From Pelagibacterium xiamenense (GTDB taxonomy: Bacteria > Pseudomonadota > Alphaproteobacteria > Rhizobiales > Devosiaceae): a stretch of 64,000 bases of DNA. Made by a program: the position numbers and the translations under genes. Of this stretch, positions 1 to 8,952 are shown piece by piece (position 1 is the stretch's first letter; each line of letters begins with the position of its first letter). Location of the stretch: assembly GCF_021166475.1 (NCBI RefSeq), contig NZ_JAJOYS010000003.1, positions 434,001 to 498,000 of the forward strand, read 5' to 3'. The notes under the pieces were generated by a model that searched no databases, was not told the origin of the DNA, and saw only the letters and a program-made list of their open reading frames with translations.

Positions 1-119
1 TGATTGCCCTCGCACACCATAAAATCGTCGGCGGTCTGCGCGGCGACGTGCCCGAGATTCAGAACCAGTTGCGTCTTGCCCTCAGGCCACACGCCCGGGT
101 CGGCATCTTCGGCAATCAT
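1..119 (-). CDS. HdaA-like DnaA-related protein, N-terminal fragment (runs off window start)
   Basis: The minus strand from 119 to the window edge encodes about 39 residues containing QLVLNLGHV and DDFMVCEGN. This resembles the N-terminus of alphaproteobacterial Hda/HdaA proteins, DnaA-like AAA+ factors that inactivate DnaA after initiation. The AAA+ core lies outside the window. The ATG at 119 begins 4 bases after the permease stop, so the two genes are probably co-transcribed; an in-frame ATG at 143, overlapping the permease, is an alternative. A permease-hdaA pair divergent from purMN is familiar in Rhizobiales. Identity rests on a short segment. Confidence 0.6.
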   Translation of the reverse strand, partial: MIAEDADPGVWPEGKTQLVLNLGHVAAQTADDFMVCEGN

Positions 120-123
120 GGGC

Positions 124-1239
124 TTAACCGATTTTGCCTGCATCGTCCTTCTCCGCGCCCTGTCTGGACTGCAGAACCTTGTAGTCGGGGTCATAAAGGG
201 GGCTGTTCTTGTATTTGGTCACCGCCCAGCGCATCAACACCCCGGAAATCGCCGCGAGCGGCACGGCCACGATAACACCGACGGCGCCGAACAACACGGC
301 AAAGGCGAAAAGCGCGAACATCAGCCAGACCGGATGCACACCGATACTCGACCCGACGAGTTTGGGATAAAGGATGTTGCCCTCGAGAAACTGCCCGAAG
401 AGATAGATCGCGAGGATGATCGATATGGGTATCCAGTCCGGCCAGAACTGAACCAGCGCAACCCCGATCGAAAGCACGAACCCGATCAGCGCCCCGACAT
501 AGGGAATAAAGCTGAAAAGCCCGGCAATAATCCCGATCGCGAGCCCGAAGCTCAGACCCGCCAGCGACAGCGCCGCGCCATAGTAAATCGCGAGAATGAG
601 AACCACGGTCCCCTGCCCGCGCACAAACCCCGCCAGCGCCACGTCCATGTCGGCAAAAAGCGCGCGGATTTCCGCCTTGTGCTTGGGTGGGAACAGGTTG
701 TCGACACTTTCGACCATCTTCTGCCAGTCCACCAGCACGTAGAACGCCACCACCGGCGTCACGATCATGATGCCCACGGTATTGAAGATGCTCACGCTCG
801 ATTGGACAATCTGGCCGGTGATGTTGGTGAGCATGCCGATGCTGTCGGAAAACATCTGCTCGAGCCCGCGCTCGAGCTCAAGCATGCGGTCCGTGCCGAT
901 CCATTGCTCGAGCCTTGGCGCCTGGGTCGCGATGAACTCCTGCAACTGCTCGACATAGCCCGGCAGGTTCCGCAGCAATCCGAACGCCTGCTGGAGGATC
1001 AACGGAACGATCAGCAGGACCGCCGCGATAACCAGGAGCACCACCAACAGAAGGACAAAAAGCGTTCCGATGGCGCGGCGCACATGGTGCTTTTCCAGCC
1101 ACTCAACGATCGGGTTGAGCAGATAAGCGAGCGTGATCCCGATCACGAAGGGCAACAGGATGCCCCGGAATACCCACAGCAGGACCCCGGTGACCGCCAG
1201 AAGGAGGACCCAGGCCTTGATCTGATTCTGCAGTGTCAT
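124..1239 (-). CDS. AI-2E family (PerM-like) membrane transporter
   Basis: A 371-residue polytopic protein of the AI-2E transporter/PerM family, whose members are exporters or permeases with about eight membrane helices. Paired hydrophobic segments lie near residues 10-50, with more in the second half, including the family-typical region around FSFIPYVGALIGFVLS. I chose the ATG at 1239 because the protein then starts with MTLQNQIKAW directly before the first helix and has an AAGGA element 10 bases upstream; reading further upstream adds a non-membrane stretch overlapping the promoter. The substrate cannot be told from sequence. Divergent from purM and upstream of the hdaA-like gene. Confidence 0.85.
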   Translation of the reverse strand: MTLQNQIKAWVLLLAVTGVLLWVFRGILLPFVIGITLAYLLNPIVEWLEKHHVRRAIGTLFVLLLVVLLVIAAVLLIVPLILQQAFGLLRNLPGYVEQLQEFIATQAPRLEQWIGTDRMLELERGLEQMFSDSIGMLTNITGQIVQSSVSIFNTVGIMIVTPVVAFYVLVDWQKMVESVDNLFPPKHKAEIRALFADMDVALAGFVRGQGTVVLILAIYYGAALSLAGLSFGLAIGIIAGLFSFIPYVGALIGFVLSIGVALVQFWPDWIPISIILAIYLFGQFLEGNILYPKLVGSSIGVHPVWLMFALFAFAVLFGAVGVIVAVPLAAISGVLMRWAVTKYKNSPLYDPDYKVLQSRQGAEKDDAGKIG

Positions 1240-1287
1240 GCGGGGACGATCCTTGCGTGATGCGCGGCGAGCCGCTATCAGCCTTCG

Positions 1288-1320
1288 ATTATAGCCCCCA
1301 TGCGAGGCGATCAACGTCAA
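1288..1320 (-). promoter_or_regulatory. Putative promoter of the AI-2E permease gene
   Basis: On the minus strand a perfect TATAAT lies at 1293-1288. TTGATC at 1314-1309 is 15 bases upstream of it and TTGACG at 1320-1315 is 21 bases upstream. The -10 box is about 50 bases before the permease ATG. The -10 is convincing, but neither -35 candidate has ideal 17-base spacing. Confidence 0.45.
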
Positions 1321-1373
1321 TCTGTTGCCCTGGGCAAAAGCTGTGGGCAGCACAGTGGAAATGGTCCTGACCC

Positions 1374-2450
1374 ATGTCCGACTCACCCTTGGTGCCACCA
1401 AACGGCCTCTCGTACAAGCAGGCCGGGGTCGATATCGACGCCGGCAACGCCCTTGTCGAGGCGATCAAGCCTGCGGTCAAATCCACCCGCCGGCCCGGCG
1501 CGGACGGCGAGATCGGCGGCTTCGGTGGACTGTTCGATTTGAAGGCTGCCGGCTTTGCCGACCCGATTCTCGTAGCCGCCAATGACGGGGTCGGCACCAA
1601 GCTGCGCATCGCCATCGACGCAGGCGTGCACAATACCGTCGGCATCGACCTGGTCGCCATGTGTGTCAACGACATCGTCGTCCAGGGCGCCGAACCGCTC
1701 TTCTTCCTCGACTATTTCGCCACCGGAGCGCTCAATGTCGAGCAAGGCACGGCGATCGTCGAGGGCATTGCCGAAGGCTGCCGGCAGGCCGGGTGCGCGC
1801 TACTCGGTGGCGAAACCGCAGAAATGCCCGGTATGTACGCGGGCGACGACTACGACCTCGCCGGCTTTGCCGTCGGAGCCGCCGAACGTAGCGCCCTCCT
1901 GCCCCGCAAGGACATCACCGCCGGCGACAAGCTCGTTGCCATCGCATCCTCCGGCGTACACTCGAACGGCTTTTCGCTTGTGCGCAAGATCGTCGACATG
2001 TCCGGCATCTCGTGGTCCGATCCGGCGCCCTTCGCGCCCGAACGGAGCCTGGGCGAGGCTCTCCTCACACCGACCAGGATCTACGTCAAACCCATCCTTG
2101 CCGCCCTCAAGGCGGGCCTCTCGATCAAGGCGCTGGCCCACATCACAGGCGGCGGCTTTCAGGAGAACATCCCGCGCGTGTTGCCCGCACACCTCGCCGC
2201 GCGCGTGGAACTCGGCGCCGTAACCGTGCCCGCCGTCTTTGGCTGGCTCGCCAAATCCGGCGGCATCGCCGAGCGCGAAATGCTGCGCACGTTCAACTGC
2301 GGCGTGGGCATGCTCGTCGCCGTCGGAGCCCAGGACGCAGCTGCGCTTGTCGACCGTCTCAATGCCGAGGGCGAAACCGCCGCGATCGTCGGTGACCTCG
2401 TTGAGAGGTCCGGCGAGGCGGTCGAATTCTCGGGCACGCTTGACCTATGA
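1374..2450 (+). CDS. purM: Phosphoribosylformylglycinamidine cyclo-ligase (AIR synthetase)
   Basis: This 358-residue protein catalyses ATP-dependent closure of FGAM to aminoimidazole ribonucleotide, the fifth step of de novo purine synthesis. The AIR synthase family pattern is clear: an N-terminal segment starting [13 protein letters not shown], the nucleotide-binding stretch [13 protein letters not shown] near residue 65, [11 protein letters not shown] near residue 145 and the C-terminal [13 protein letters not shown] region. Length is normal. Its stop overlaps the purN start in an ATGA, so the two are translationally coupled. The 134-base gap to the divergent permease carries the promoters. 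Confidence 0.97.
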   Translation: MSDSPLVPPNGLSYKQAGVDIDAGNALVEAIKPAVKSTRRPGADGEIGGFGGLFDLKAAGFADPILVAANDGVGTKLRIAIDAGVHNTVGIDLVAMCVNDIVVQGAEPLFFLDYFATGALNVEQGTAIVEGIAEGCRQAGCALLGGETAEMPGMYAGDDYDLAGFAVGAAERSALLPRKDITAGDKLVAIASSGVHSNGFSLVRKIVDMSGISWSDPAPFAPERSLGEALLTPTRIYVKPILAALKAGLSIKALAHITGGGFQENIPRVLPAHLAARVELGAVTVPAVFGWLAKSGGIAEREMLRTFNCGVGMLVAVGAQDAAALVDRLNAEGETAAIVGDLVERSGEAVEFSGTLDL

Positions 2451-3070
2451 GCGGCAAAAAACGCGTCGCAATTCTGATTTCCGGGCGCGGCTCGAACATG
2501 ACGGCCCTGATCGAGGCGGCCAGGAATGCCGACTACCCGGCGCAGATCGTCGGCGTCTTTTCCAACCGGGCCGCCGCGCCGGGGCTCGAATACGCCCGTG
2601 CCGAAGGCATCCCGACGGCGACGCTCGCACAAAGCAAATTCGAAACCCGCCTCGATTTCGAAAACGCGCTCACCGCAATCCTCGAGGGCTGGCGCGTGGA
2701 CTATGTCTGCCTCGCGGGCTTCATGCGCATCCTCACCAGGGAATTCACGACCCGCTGGTTGGGCAAGGCCATCAATATCCACCCCTCGCTCCTGCCCAAA
2801 TACAAGGGCCTCGATACCCACGCCCGCGCCATCGCCGCGGGCGACCTCGAACACGGCTGCTCGGTCCACTTCGTCACCCCGGGGCTCGACGAGGGTCCTG
2901 TCATCGCCCAGGCCCGCGTCCCGATCCAGCCCGGCGACACGCCGGAAGTCCTTGCTGCGCGCGTCCTCGTCGAAGAACACAAGCTCTACCCCCGTGCGCT
3001 CGGCATGCTTGCCGCAGGCGAGATTGCATTGGACACGGGGCTCAATAAGGTGCGGCCGCTCGACGCGTAA
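2447..3070 (+). CDS. purN: Phosphoribosylglycinamide formyltransferase (folate-dependent GART)
   Basis: A 207-residue GAR transformylase that moves the formyl group of 10-formyl-THF onto GAR in purine synthesis. The N-terminus [12 protein letters not shown], the catalytic [13 protein letters not shown] segment (Asn-x-His) and the downstream [11 protein letters not shown], supplying the catalytic Asp, are all present. The start overlaps purM by 4 bases, the usual purMN arrangement. No terminator follows; the next gene starts about 110 bases on. Confidence 0.97.
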   Translation: MSGKKRVAILISGRGSNMTALIEAARNADYPAQIVGVFSNRAAAPGLEYARAEGIPTATLAQSKFETRLDFENALTAILEGWRVDYVCLAGFMRILTREFTTRWLGKAINIHPSLLPKYKGLDTHARAIAAGDLEHGCSVHFVTPGLDEGPVIAQARVPIQPGDTPEVLAARVLVEEHKLYPRALGMLAAGEIALDTGLNKVRPLDA

Positions 3071-3181
3071 AAACCGGGTCGCATCCATCACCGGCATTGA
3101 TATCTGACATCGCCAATTGTGCTTCGACTTTCACGAATGCGAGGCATACGGTTTGCTGTTCAACGGCTCAAAGGATGCCCA

Positions 3182-4081
3182 ATGGCATTTCGCGACTGGC
3201 TCTGGATCATCGCCCTGGGCGCCATCTGGGGTTGCTCCTTCATCTTCAACGCTGTGCTGATCCGGGAACTCGGCCCCTTGTGGGTCTCGGGGTTCCGCGT
3301 CGGGATTGCCGCCATCGGCTGCTGGGGCATCCAGTTCGCGTTGCGCAAACCATTGCCCCGCGATGCCCGGTTGTGGGTGCAACTGGGGCTCCTCGGCGCC
3401 CTGTCCTATGCCCTGCCTTTCGGCCTCTTTCCGCTGGCCCAGGCACACCTCGCCAGCGGTGTTGCGGCGATTATCAACGCGCTCACACCGGTCATGACCG
3501 TCATCGTCTCCCATTTCTGGATCGGTGGCGAAAAGGCCACCCGATGGAAAAGCCTTGGCGTCGTTTTCGGCTTCACCGGCGCGGTTATTCTGGCCTCCCC
3601 CGCGTTGGCTAGCGGCGGCAATTCCAGCCTCTGGGCCATGGGTGCCTGCCTGCTCGCAACGCTCTGCTACGCGTTGGCGCTCAACATCAACCGCAGCTTC
3701 AAGCACGTCGAACCCATGACCTTCGCGACCCTCGCCTTTACGGGCGCCAGCTTGGCAGCCATCCCCGTTGCCCTCATCGGCGAAGGCGTCCCCACCCCCA
3801 CGCTCCCCGAGACATGGTTCTCCGCGCTCGCCATAGGGCTTATCTCAACCGCCTTCACCTTCCAGATCATGTACCGCATCCTGCCGCGCGTCGGCGCCAC
3901 GAATTTCGCCACGACCACGCTCATCGCCCCGGTCTCCGCGATCATCCTCGGCGTGAGCCTTTTGGGCGAAGTGATTCTGCCCACGCACATTTTGGGCATG
4001 CTTGTGATTTTTACCGGCCTGCTGCTGATCGACGGCCGCCTGCCGAAATGGCTGGGGCTGCAACGCGCACGCGCGCTATGA
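3182..4081 (+). CDS. EamA/DMT family transporter
   Basis: A 299-residue drug/metabolite transporter superfamily protein with about ten hydrophobic segments in two EamA repeats. The first opens with WIIALGAIWGCSFIFN and the second begins near WAMGACLLATLCYALALN. I set the start at the ATG at 3182, which has an AAAGGA element 6 bases upstream and places the first helix at the N-terminus; an upstream in-frame start adds a polar leader lacking these features. The substrate is unknown. Its 3' end overlaps the convergent proline-rich gene by 6 bases. Confidence 0.88.
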   Translation: MAFRDWLWIIALGAIWGCSFIFNAVLIRELGPLWVSGFRVGIAAIGCWGIQFALRKPLPRDARLWVQLGLLGALSYALPFGLFPLAQAHLASGVAAIINALTPVMTVIVSHFWIGGEKATRWKSLGVVFGFTGAVILASPALASGGNSSLWAMGACLLATLCYALALNINRSFKHVEPMTFATLAFTGASLAAIPVALIGEGVPTPTLPETWFSALAIGLISTAFTFQIMYRILPRVGATNFATTTLIAPVSAIILGVSLLGEVILPTHILGMLVIFTGLLLIDGRLPKWLGLQRARAL

Positions 4082-4282
4082 CCGCTCCGGCCACGTCTCG
4101 GGCCGGGGTGGCACAGGCGTGGGTTCGGGCGGTATTTCCGGGTAGGGCTCGCTAGGCTGCCCCGGCTCCACGGGCGGCTGCGGGTCGTGCGGATTGGGAA
4201 CCGGGCTGTCGGGACGCGGCGGAACCGGATCGGGGCCCGGCTGCGGCGGAACCGGATTGGGCTCTGGCGCTGGCCTCGTCAT
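4076..4282 (-). CDS. Small proline-rich protein of unknown function
   Basis: A 68-residue ORF built almost wholly of Pro with Glu, Asp, Arg, Gln and Ser in a PxP rhythm (for example PEPNPVPPQPGPDPVPP). It has no hydrophobic segment and no signal peptide, so an extended polyproline-type chain is likely. The support for translation is an excellent ribosome binding site, AAAGGAGG, six bases before the ATG at 4282. It overlaps the eamA-like stop tail to tail. I do not recognise a family and assign no function; it could bind proteins or simply be a spurious low-complexity ORF. Confidence 0.6.
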   Translation of the reverse strand: MTRPAPEPNPVPPQPGPDPVPPRPDSPVPNPHDPQPPVEPGQPSEPYPEIPPEPTPVPPRPETWPERS

Positions 4283-4342
4283 CGTAAACCTCCTTTGGGT
4301 AGCGTACGAAAAACGAACACACGCGCCGGGCCGTTCCCGGAC

Positions 4343-4744
4343 CTAGTGTTCTGTCGGCGTTGAAATATCCACGACCACGCCGTTGGGATCGCGTAAAATC
4401 ATCTGGGTTTGCCCGTAGTCGAGCGGCGTTGGTTCCTGAACGACGTCAGCACCCATCCTCCGCGCCTCCAGGAATGCCTGCTCGACATCGTCGACGACCA
4501 ATGTCAAATAGCCACCGGCGAACATCCCGCGCGATGCCGTCGGCACGACCCGGTGGACTTCGTCGATGATCCCAAGCTCATAATTGAGTGCTCCGTCTCC
4601 GAGCCCGCCATCGGGTGAGAGGACGATATACCAATCGCTGGTGTAGATGCGCTTGAGGCCGCAAAGCGTCTCGTAGAACGCCGCCGTCTCCTCGATATCC
4701 TTGGCAAGGATGTTGAAGATAATGCGATTTGTGCGCTGCGTCAT
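4343..4744 (-). CDS. VOC superfamily protein (glyoxalase/bleomycin-resistance fold)
   Basis: A 133-residue single-module VOC protein. It shows the fold's paired halves: IIFNILAKDIEETAAFYETLCGL at the N-terminus and YLTLVVDDVEQAFLEARRMGADVV followed by RDPNGVVVDI at the C-terminus. VOC proteins bind metals and serve as lyases, dioxygenases or drug-binding proteins, so the substrate cannot be assigned. It lies 44 bases downstream of gatB on the same strand and could be its distal partner. Confidence 0.85.
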   Translation of the reverse strand: MTQRTNRIIFNILAKDIEETAAFYETLCGLKRIYTSDWYIVLSPDGGLGDGALNYELGIIDEVHRVVPTASRGMFAGGYLTLVVDDVEQAFLEARRMGADVVQEPTPLDYGQTQMILRDPNGVVVDISTPTEH

Positions 4745-4788
4745 GACGTGCTCCCTTCGCCCTCGCGGACCCGGAGCACGCCAAACGT

Positions 4789-6273
4789 TTACTCCAGGCC
4801 GAGCTTCGCCTTCAAAATCTCGTTGACCGCCTGGGGATTGGCCTTGCCGCCGGTCTGCTTCATGACCTGCCCGACGAACCAGCCAAGAAGTCCCGGCTTG
4901 TCCTTAACCTTCTCGACCTGGTCGGGGTTCCCAGCGATGATCTCGTCGACGATCTTCTCGATCGCGCCGGTATCGGAAACCTGTTTCATCCCGCGCTCTT
5001 CGACAAGCTTCGCCGGATCGCCACCCTCGGACCAGACGATCTCGAAGAGATCCTTTGCGATCTTGCCCGAAATCTCGCCCTTAGAGATGAGATCGACGAT
5101 GCCGCCGAGTTGATCCGCACTGACCGGACTATCGGTCACCGCGGTCCCGTCCTTGTTGAGCCGGCCGAACAGTTCATTGATAACCCAGTTGGCCGCCAGC
5201 TTGCCATCGCGCCCCTTGGCCACGGACTCAAAGAAGTCCGCCGAATCCCGATCCGCCACCAGAACGCTGGCATCGTAGTGCGAAATCCCGTAGCTCTCGA
5301 TAAACCGGGCGCTTTTCTCGTCGGGCAGTTCCGGCAGATGCGCCGCGAGTTCGTCGATAAACGCATCGTCGAATTCGAGCGGCAGCAGGTCGGGATCGGG
5401 GAAATAGCGATAATCGTGCGCCTCCTCCTTGGATCGCATCGACCGCGTCTGCCCGCTCTTTGGATCGAACAGCCGCGTTTCCTGATCGATGACGCCGCCG
5501 TCTTCGAGAATGTCGATCTGCCGGCGCGCCTCGTATTCGATCGCCTGCCCGGCAAACCGCACCGAGTTGACGTTCTTGATCTCGCACCGCGTACCGAATT
5601 CGCCGCCCGGCCGGCGCACCGATACGTTGATGTCCGCGCGCATGGAGCCCTGCTCCATGTTTCCGTCACAGGTCCCGAGGTACCGCAGGATGGTCCGCAG
5701 CTTGGAAAGATAGGCCTTGGCCTCGTCCGACGACCGCAGATCGGGTTTGGAAACGATCTCCATCAGCGCCACACCCGAACGGTTGAGGTCGACGAAGCTC
5801 ATATTGGGGTGCTGGTCGTGGATCGACTTACCCGCGTCCTGCTCGAGGTGCAGCCGCTCGATCCCGATCTCGACCTCCCCGTCCTCGCCGAGGTCGAGCA
5901 ACACCTTGCCCTCCCCCACGATCGGGTCCTTGTACTGCGATATCTGATACCCCTGCGGCAGGTCGGGATAGAAATAGTTCTTCCGGTCGAAGACCGAGCG
6001 CTTGTTGATCTTGGCCTTCAGACCCAGTCCCGTCCGCACCGCCTGGCGCACGCACTCGTCGTTGATGACCGGCAGCATGCCCGGCATCGCCGCGTCGACG
6101 AAACTCACATTGGAATTGGGCGGCCGGCCGAATTCCGTCGAAGAGCCCGAGAACAGCTTGGCTTCGGAGGTGACCTGCGCGTGCACCTCCATCCCGATGA
6201 CCATTTCCCAATCGCCGGTCGCCCCGGCAATGAAATATTTCGGGTTGGGCGTGCGGGTATCGACAATGCTCAT
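4789..6273 (-). CDS. gatB: Asp-tRNA(Asn)/Glu-tRNA(Gln) amidotransferase subunit B
   Basis: A 494-residue GatB, the kinase and tRNA-binding subunit of GatCAB, which converts mischarged Glu-tRNA(Gln) and Asp-tRNA(Asn) to the correct amides in the cytoplasm. The catalytic domain starts [10 protein letters not shown], followed by [14 protein letters not shown]; the C-terminal YqeY-like tail domain ends the protein from about residue 350. Full length, ATG at 6273. The partners gatA and gatC are encoded on the same strand 2.7 kb upstream, not adjacent. Confidence 0.97.
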   Translation of the reverse strand: MSIVDTRTPNPKYFIAGATGDWEMVIGMEVHAQVTSEAKLFSGSSTEFGRPPNSNVSFVDAAMPGMLPVINDECVRQAVRTGLGLKAKINKRSVFDRKNYFYPDLPQGYQISQYKDPIVGEGKVLLDLGEDGEVEIGIERLHLEQDAGKSIHDQHPNMSFVDLNRSGVALMEIVSKPDLRSSDEAKAYLSKLRTILRYLGTCDGNMEQGSMRADINVSVRRPGGEFGTRCEIKNVNSVRFAGQAIEYEARRQIDILEDGGVIDQETRLFDPKSGQTRSMRSKEEAHDYRYFPDPDLLPLEFDDAFIDELAAHLPELPDEKSARFIESYGISHYDASVLVADRDSADFFESVAKGRDGKLAANWVINELFGRLNKDGTAVTDSPVSADQLGGIVDLISKGEISGKIAKDLFEIVWSEGGDPAKLVEERGMKQVSDTGAIEKIVDEIIAGNPDQVEKVKDKPGLLGWFVGQVMKQTGGKANPQAVNEILKAKLGLE

Positions 6274-6362
6274 GCGAAATTCGGCCTATTCGGATTCAAC
6301 AAGCGCTGCGCGGAATGCGCGGGAACAATCAAGGTGGGGATAGCGGAAATGCGGCGGGCAGA

Positions 6363-6878
6363 CTAGTGGGTCATGACCACCAGTTGCTTTTCCATGCGCA
6401 CTTTTTCGATGCGTTGGCCCAAAAGCCGCGAGAACTTGACCCCGCGCCAGACGATCTCATACCCCTCGCGGGCATAAAACCGGATCGCACCCCCATTCTC
6501 CGCATGCGTTTCAAGGACCGCAACGTCGTGACCGGACTTGAAGATGTCGTGCTCGACCGCATGCAGCAGCGACCGCCCGACCCCGTGCCGCTGAAAGGCC
6601 GGAGCGACCCAGAGATCCGAGATATAGGCACTCATGGGTTCGCGCGCGCCCCAACCGATCAGCGCGCCTTCGTCCTCGGCCACCGTGATTGCGTGCGAGG
6701 CATTGATGCAGAAGAGCTGGAAGGCGAGAAGAAGCGCTTGCCGGTCTGCCTCGAGCCCTGCATCGCTGTCCGCATCGAGAATGTGGCGCATACTCGAATC
6801 CCACGCGGCAAACGCCAGCTTGCCGAGCTTGTCCGCTTCCGCAATCGAGGCACGCCGCAATGTGATGTGGTCGAGCAT
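6363..6878 (-). CDS. GNAT family N-acetyltransferase
   Basis: A 171-residue GNAT protein with the acetyl-CoA binding motif A, VAPAFQRHGVGRSLLHAVE, at about residues 95-113, preceded by the beta-4 strand SAYISDLWV and followed by LETHAENGGAIRFYAREGY. The start is the ATG at 6878, which has AGGAG six bases upstream; the in-frame extension runs back into the chorismate mutase gene. It lies 8 bases after that gene, so the two are an operon. The substrate is unknown. Confidence 0.88.
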   Translation of the reverse strand: MLDHITLRRASIAEADKLGKLAFAAWDSSMRHILDADSDAGLEADRQALLLAFQLFCINASHAITVAEDEGALIGWGAREPMSAYISDLWVAPAFQRHGVGRSLLHAVEHDIFKSGHDVAVLETHAENGGAIRFYAREGYEIVWRGVKFSRLLGQRIEKVRMEKQLVVMTH

Positions 6879-6886
6879 GCTGGCTC

Positions 6887-7201
6887 CTACCGATGACGCG
6901 TTCGTCCGATAATGATGCCCTTTTCGTAGTTTATATTCCAATCAATTAATGTACGCCAGATCAGCTCGGCCTGATCCTCGTCGAGCTCGAGCCCAACCGC
7001 CCGCTCGCGCACCTTGGAGATGATCGCTTCGATCCGGGCGGGGTCGTAGGCTTCGTGCGGGTCGGTCTTGATCTCCGCCATGCGCGTCACATAGCCGTGC
7101 CGTTCCGCGAAAAGCGCAAGAAGCTCCCGATCGATTCGGTCGATCTCGGCGCGCACGTCCTCCTTGGTTTCGCATTCGGTGGGCGTTTTGCTAGCGGTCA
7201 T
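6887..7201 (-). CDS. Chorismate mutase, AroQ class
   Basis: A 104-residue single-domain AroQ-type chorismate mutase, which converts chorismate to prephenate for Phe and Tyr synthesis. The helical core starts VRAEIDRIDRELLALFAERHGYV with the conserved Arg, and the Lys of MAEIK comes near residue 46. The stand-alone size matches the monofunctional alphaproteobacterial enzyme. A GNAT gene follows 8 bases later. The upstream 282-base gap to the divergent yjhX-like gene holds the promoter. Confidence 0.9.
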   Translation of the reverse strand: MTASKTPTECETKEDVRAEIDRIDRELLALFAERHGYVTRMAEIKTDPHEAYDPARIEAIISKVRERAVGLELDEDQAELIWRTLIDWNINYEKGIIIGRTRHR

Positions 7202-7350
7202 GTGTCAAATCCGTTGTTCTGCCATTTAAGTGATGCAGGTGTGCATCGGCGTGCGCGGAAAAACAACCACATGACGCACGCTTTCTTCCCAGACCGCGGC
7301 AGCCGCGCTAGCCTTGCGCCGTATGTTTAAACTGTCTGAGCTCTGCTGAG

Positions 7351-7372
7351 GCCTCGTCTGCAAGGACGGGGC
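7351..7372 (+). other. Leader hairpin upstream of the YjhX-family gene
   Basis: GCCTCGTC at 7351-7358 and GACGGGGC at 7365-7372 form an 8-bp stem with one G-U pair and a 6-base loop. The GGGG of the 3' arm could instead pair with CCCC at 7385-7388. The hairpin sits about 110 bases before the yjhX-like ATG in a 282-base gap. There is no T-tract, so it is not an obvious terminator. Confidence 0.3.
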
Positions 7373-7483
7373 TGATATTTCGAACCCCTCATGCCGCCTT
7401 GCGTATCGCGGGCGGAGCGAGGCCGTTTGACCGGCGGCAGGCGCGTTGAGCGCACCGCCTACCAGCAGACAGACTTACCCCGA

Positions 7484-7741
7484 ATGGATATCTCCAGAGA
7501 CGAACAGCGGGTGCTGCACGCACTCGCGCAGGGCGGCCACATCGTGCCGCTCAAGAACGAACGCGGCAAAATCACCGGCATCGAGTGCTACAACCGAGAC
7601 GGCTGGCTCATGACCCAATGCGATTTGCCGCTCTTCCAAAAGCTCCTGCGGCGCAAGACGATCGCCTCGCACAAAGGCGGCCCCTACCGCATCACCCGTC
7701 GAGGCATCGCACTGGTGCGCAGCCAGCCCGACAACCGGTAG
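7484..7741 (+). CDS. YjhX family protein (UPF0386; toxin family in E. coli)
   Basis: An 85-residue protein matching the YjhX/UPF0386 family along its length: an N-terminal SRDEQRVLHALAQGG, ITGIECYNRDGWLMT in the middle, and the diagnostic C-terminus KGGPYRITRRGIALVRSQP ending DNR. E. coli YjhX is described as a toxin that inhibits topoisomerase I, paired with the acetyltransferase YjhQ. Here no partner is adjacent, though a GNAT gene lies 0.6 kb away on the other strand. I chose the ATG at 7484 because family members begin near it; upstream in-frame codons are unrelated. Whether it is toxic is unknown. Confidence 0.85.
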   Translation: MDISRDEQRVLHALAQGGHIVPLKNERGKITGIECYNRDGWLMTQCDLPLFQKLLRRKTIASHKGGPYRITRRGIALVRSQPDNR

Positions 7742-7746
7742 CGGCG

Positions 7747-7780
7747 CGGTGCGCGGCGAGCCAACTCACGCCGCGCACCG
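7747..7780. terminator. Strong GC hairpin between convergent genes
   Basis: CGGTGCGCGGCG at 7747-7757/8 and CGCCGCGCACCG at 7769-7780 form a perfect 12-bp inverted repeat with a 10-base loop, just after the yjhX-like stop and before the stop of the convergent 105-residue gene. There is no T-run on either strand, so it may be a factor-assisted terminator or a 3' stabiliser for both transcripts. Confidence 0.5.
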
Positions 7781-7797
7781 GCCAGTCAAATCATGGC

Positions 7798-8115
7798 TTA
7801 TTGCTGTCCGCCTTCGCTCAGCGTCAGCGCCATGTGCTCCCATTCCTTGGCCACCGAAGGTGTCGAACGCCTCTTGCCGGCGCGGCGATACCAATAGTCC
7901 GCATTACCCATATCCGCCTCGATCCAGTGCAGGAGCGCGTGTACCCAGTCGAACGCCTCGACGCCCTCCATCTGCTGGACGATCCGGTGCGCCTCTTCCC
8001 ATTCGGGTCCCATGCGGAACTCGCCTTTCTTGACCCACCACAGCGCCTGCAGCGGCAGGCTCAGATCCTTGGGCGGCTCGGACCAGTCGAGGGTGGTGAA
8101 GATATTCGATGCCAT
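7798..8115 (-). CDS. Conserved hypothetical protein, Trp-rich, 105 aa
   Basis: A 105-residue soluble protein with many Trp residues (LDWSEPP, ALWWVKKG, WEEAHRIVQQMEG, FDWVHALLHWIEADMGNADYWYRRAGK). It has the look of a small helical protein; I recall similar unnamed proteins in Rhizobiales but cannot name a family. It is the last gene of the gatC-GNAT-gatA-pentapeptide run, 69 bases downstream of the pentapeptide gene. No function is assigned. Confidence 0.75.
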   Translation of the reverse strand: MASNIFTTLDWSEPPKDLSLPLQALWWVKKGEFRMGPEWEEAHRIVQQMEGVEAFDWVHALLHWIEADMGNADYWYRRAGKRRSTPSVAKEWEHMALTLSEGGQQ

Positions 8116-8184
8116 GATGCTCTCAGGAATGCTTCGTCTCGATCCCAGTTAGACACTTGGAACGGCCAGCGCAATATCCGTCCG

Positions 8185-8952
8185 CTACCGCGGAAAGACC
8201 CGTATGCCGAGCGGCCTGACAACGTCAGCCAATTGGTCCGGCGTCAACTTGACGCCTTCGAAGCTCGCCAGGCGCGTCACATCGAGCCCGAAAACCGTCG
8301 CGCCGCGCAGATCGGCGTTGTCCAGAACGACGTTGGTGAAATTGGCTTCGGACAGGTCACTTCCGCGCAAGTCCGCGCTTGCCAGCGACGATCCGCTGAA
8401 GTCGGATTGCCTCAAACTGCACTCGGCGAAGATGCAATCGTCGAGCCTCGTGCCTCGAAACGACGCCATATCGAGGATCGCCATCTCGAAAACGACGCGG
8501 GAGATCGCCGTCCGCCCCCCGATCGTCCTGGAGAAGTCCGCGCCTTCGAAGTCCACCCCCTGCGCCTTGCACCGCCGGAACGCGGCATCGTAAAGCCGCG
8601 CATGCGCAAACCGGCTCACCGCGAGGTTGCCGCCCTCAAAGACCGCGCCTTCGAGATCGGCCCGCGAAAAGTCGCACCCCTCGCCGCTTTCGGCATCGAA
8701 GAACGTGCAGTTGCGGAAGACGGCATCGGTCAAGTTCGCGCCGGGAAACCCGGCCCTGGTGAACCGGCACCCCGCGAACAGCGCGCCGGAAAGATCGGCC
8801 TCGACCATACGCACGCCGGAAACCGTGCAATCGCGCATCACAATCTCGCCGGCTGGCAGATCGGACCAGTCGATCCCCGACAGATCGGCACCTTCGACCG
8901 GCTGCCCGGCCGCGATCAACGTCCTGAAATCGCCCTGGGCGATCACCACCAC
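8185..8952 (-). CDS. Pentapeptide repeat protein
   Basis: A 255-residue protein built from tandem A(D/N)LxX pentapeptides, such as [33 protein letters not shown] and [14 protein letters not shown], which predict a right-handed quadrilateral beta-helix. Such proteins include gyrase-protecting DNA mimics, but most have no known role. The reading frame opens with three consecutive GTG codons (8952, 8949, 8946) that overlap the gatA stop, so translation is probably coupled to gatA and the exact start is uncertain. The C-terminus ([21 protein letters not shown]) is not repetitive. Confidence 0.85.
   Translation of the reverse strand: MVVIAQGDFRTLIAAGQPVEGADLSGIDWSDLPAGEIVMRDCTVSGVRMVEADLSGALFAGCRFTRAGFPGANLTDAVFRNCTFFDAESGEGCDFSRADLEGAVFEGGNLAVSRFAHARLYDAAFRRCKAQGVDFEGADFSRTIGGRTAISRVVFEMAILDMASFRGTRLDDCIFAECSLRQSDFSGSSLASADLRGSDLSEANFTNVVLDNADLRGATVFGLDVTRLASFEGVKLTPDQLADVVRPLGIRVFPR

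Noticed and set aside
4-1260. Long open frame opposite the AI-2E permease
   Set aside because: Antisense shadow with no recognisable domain.
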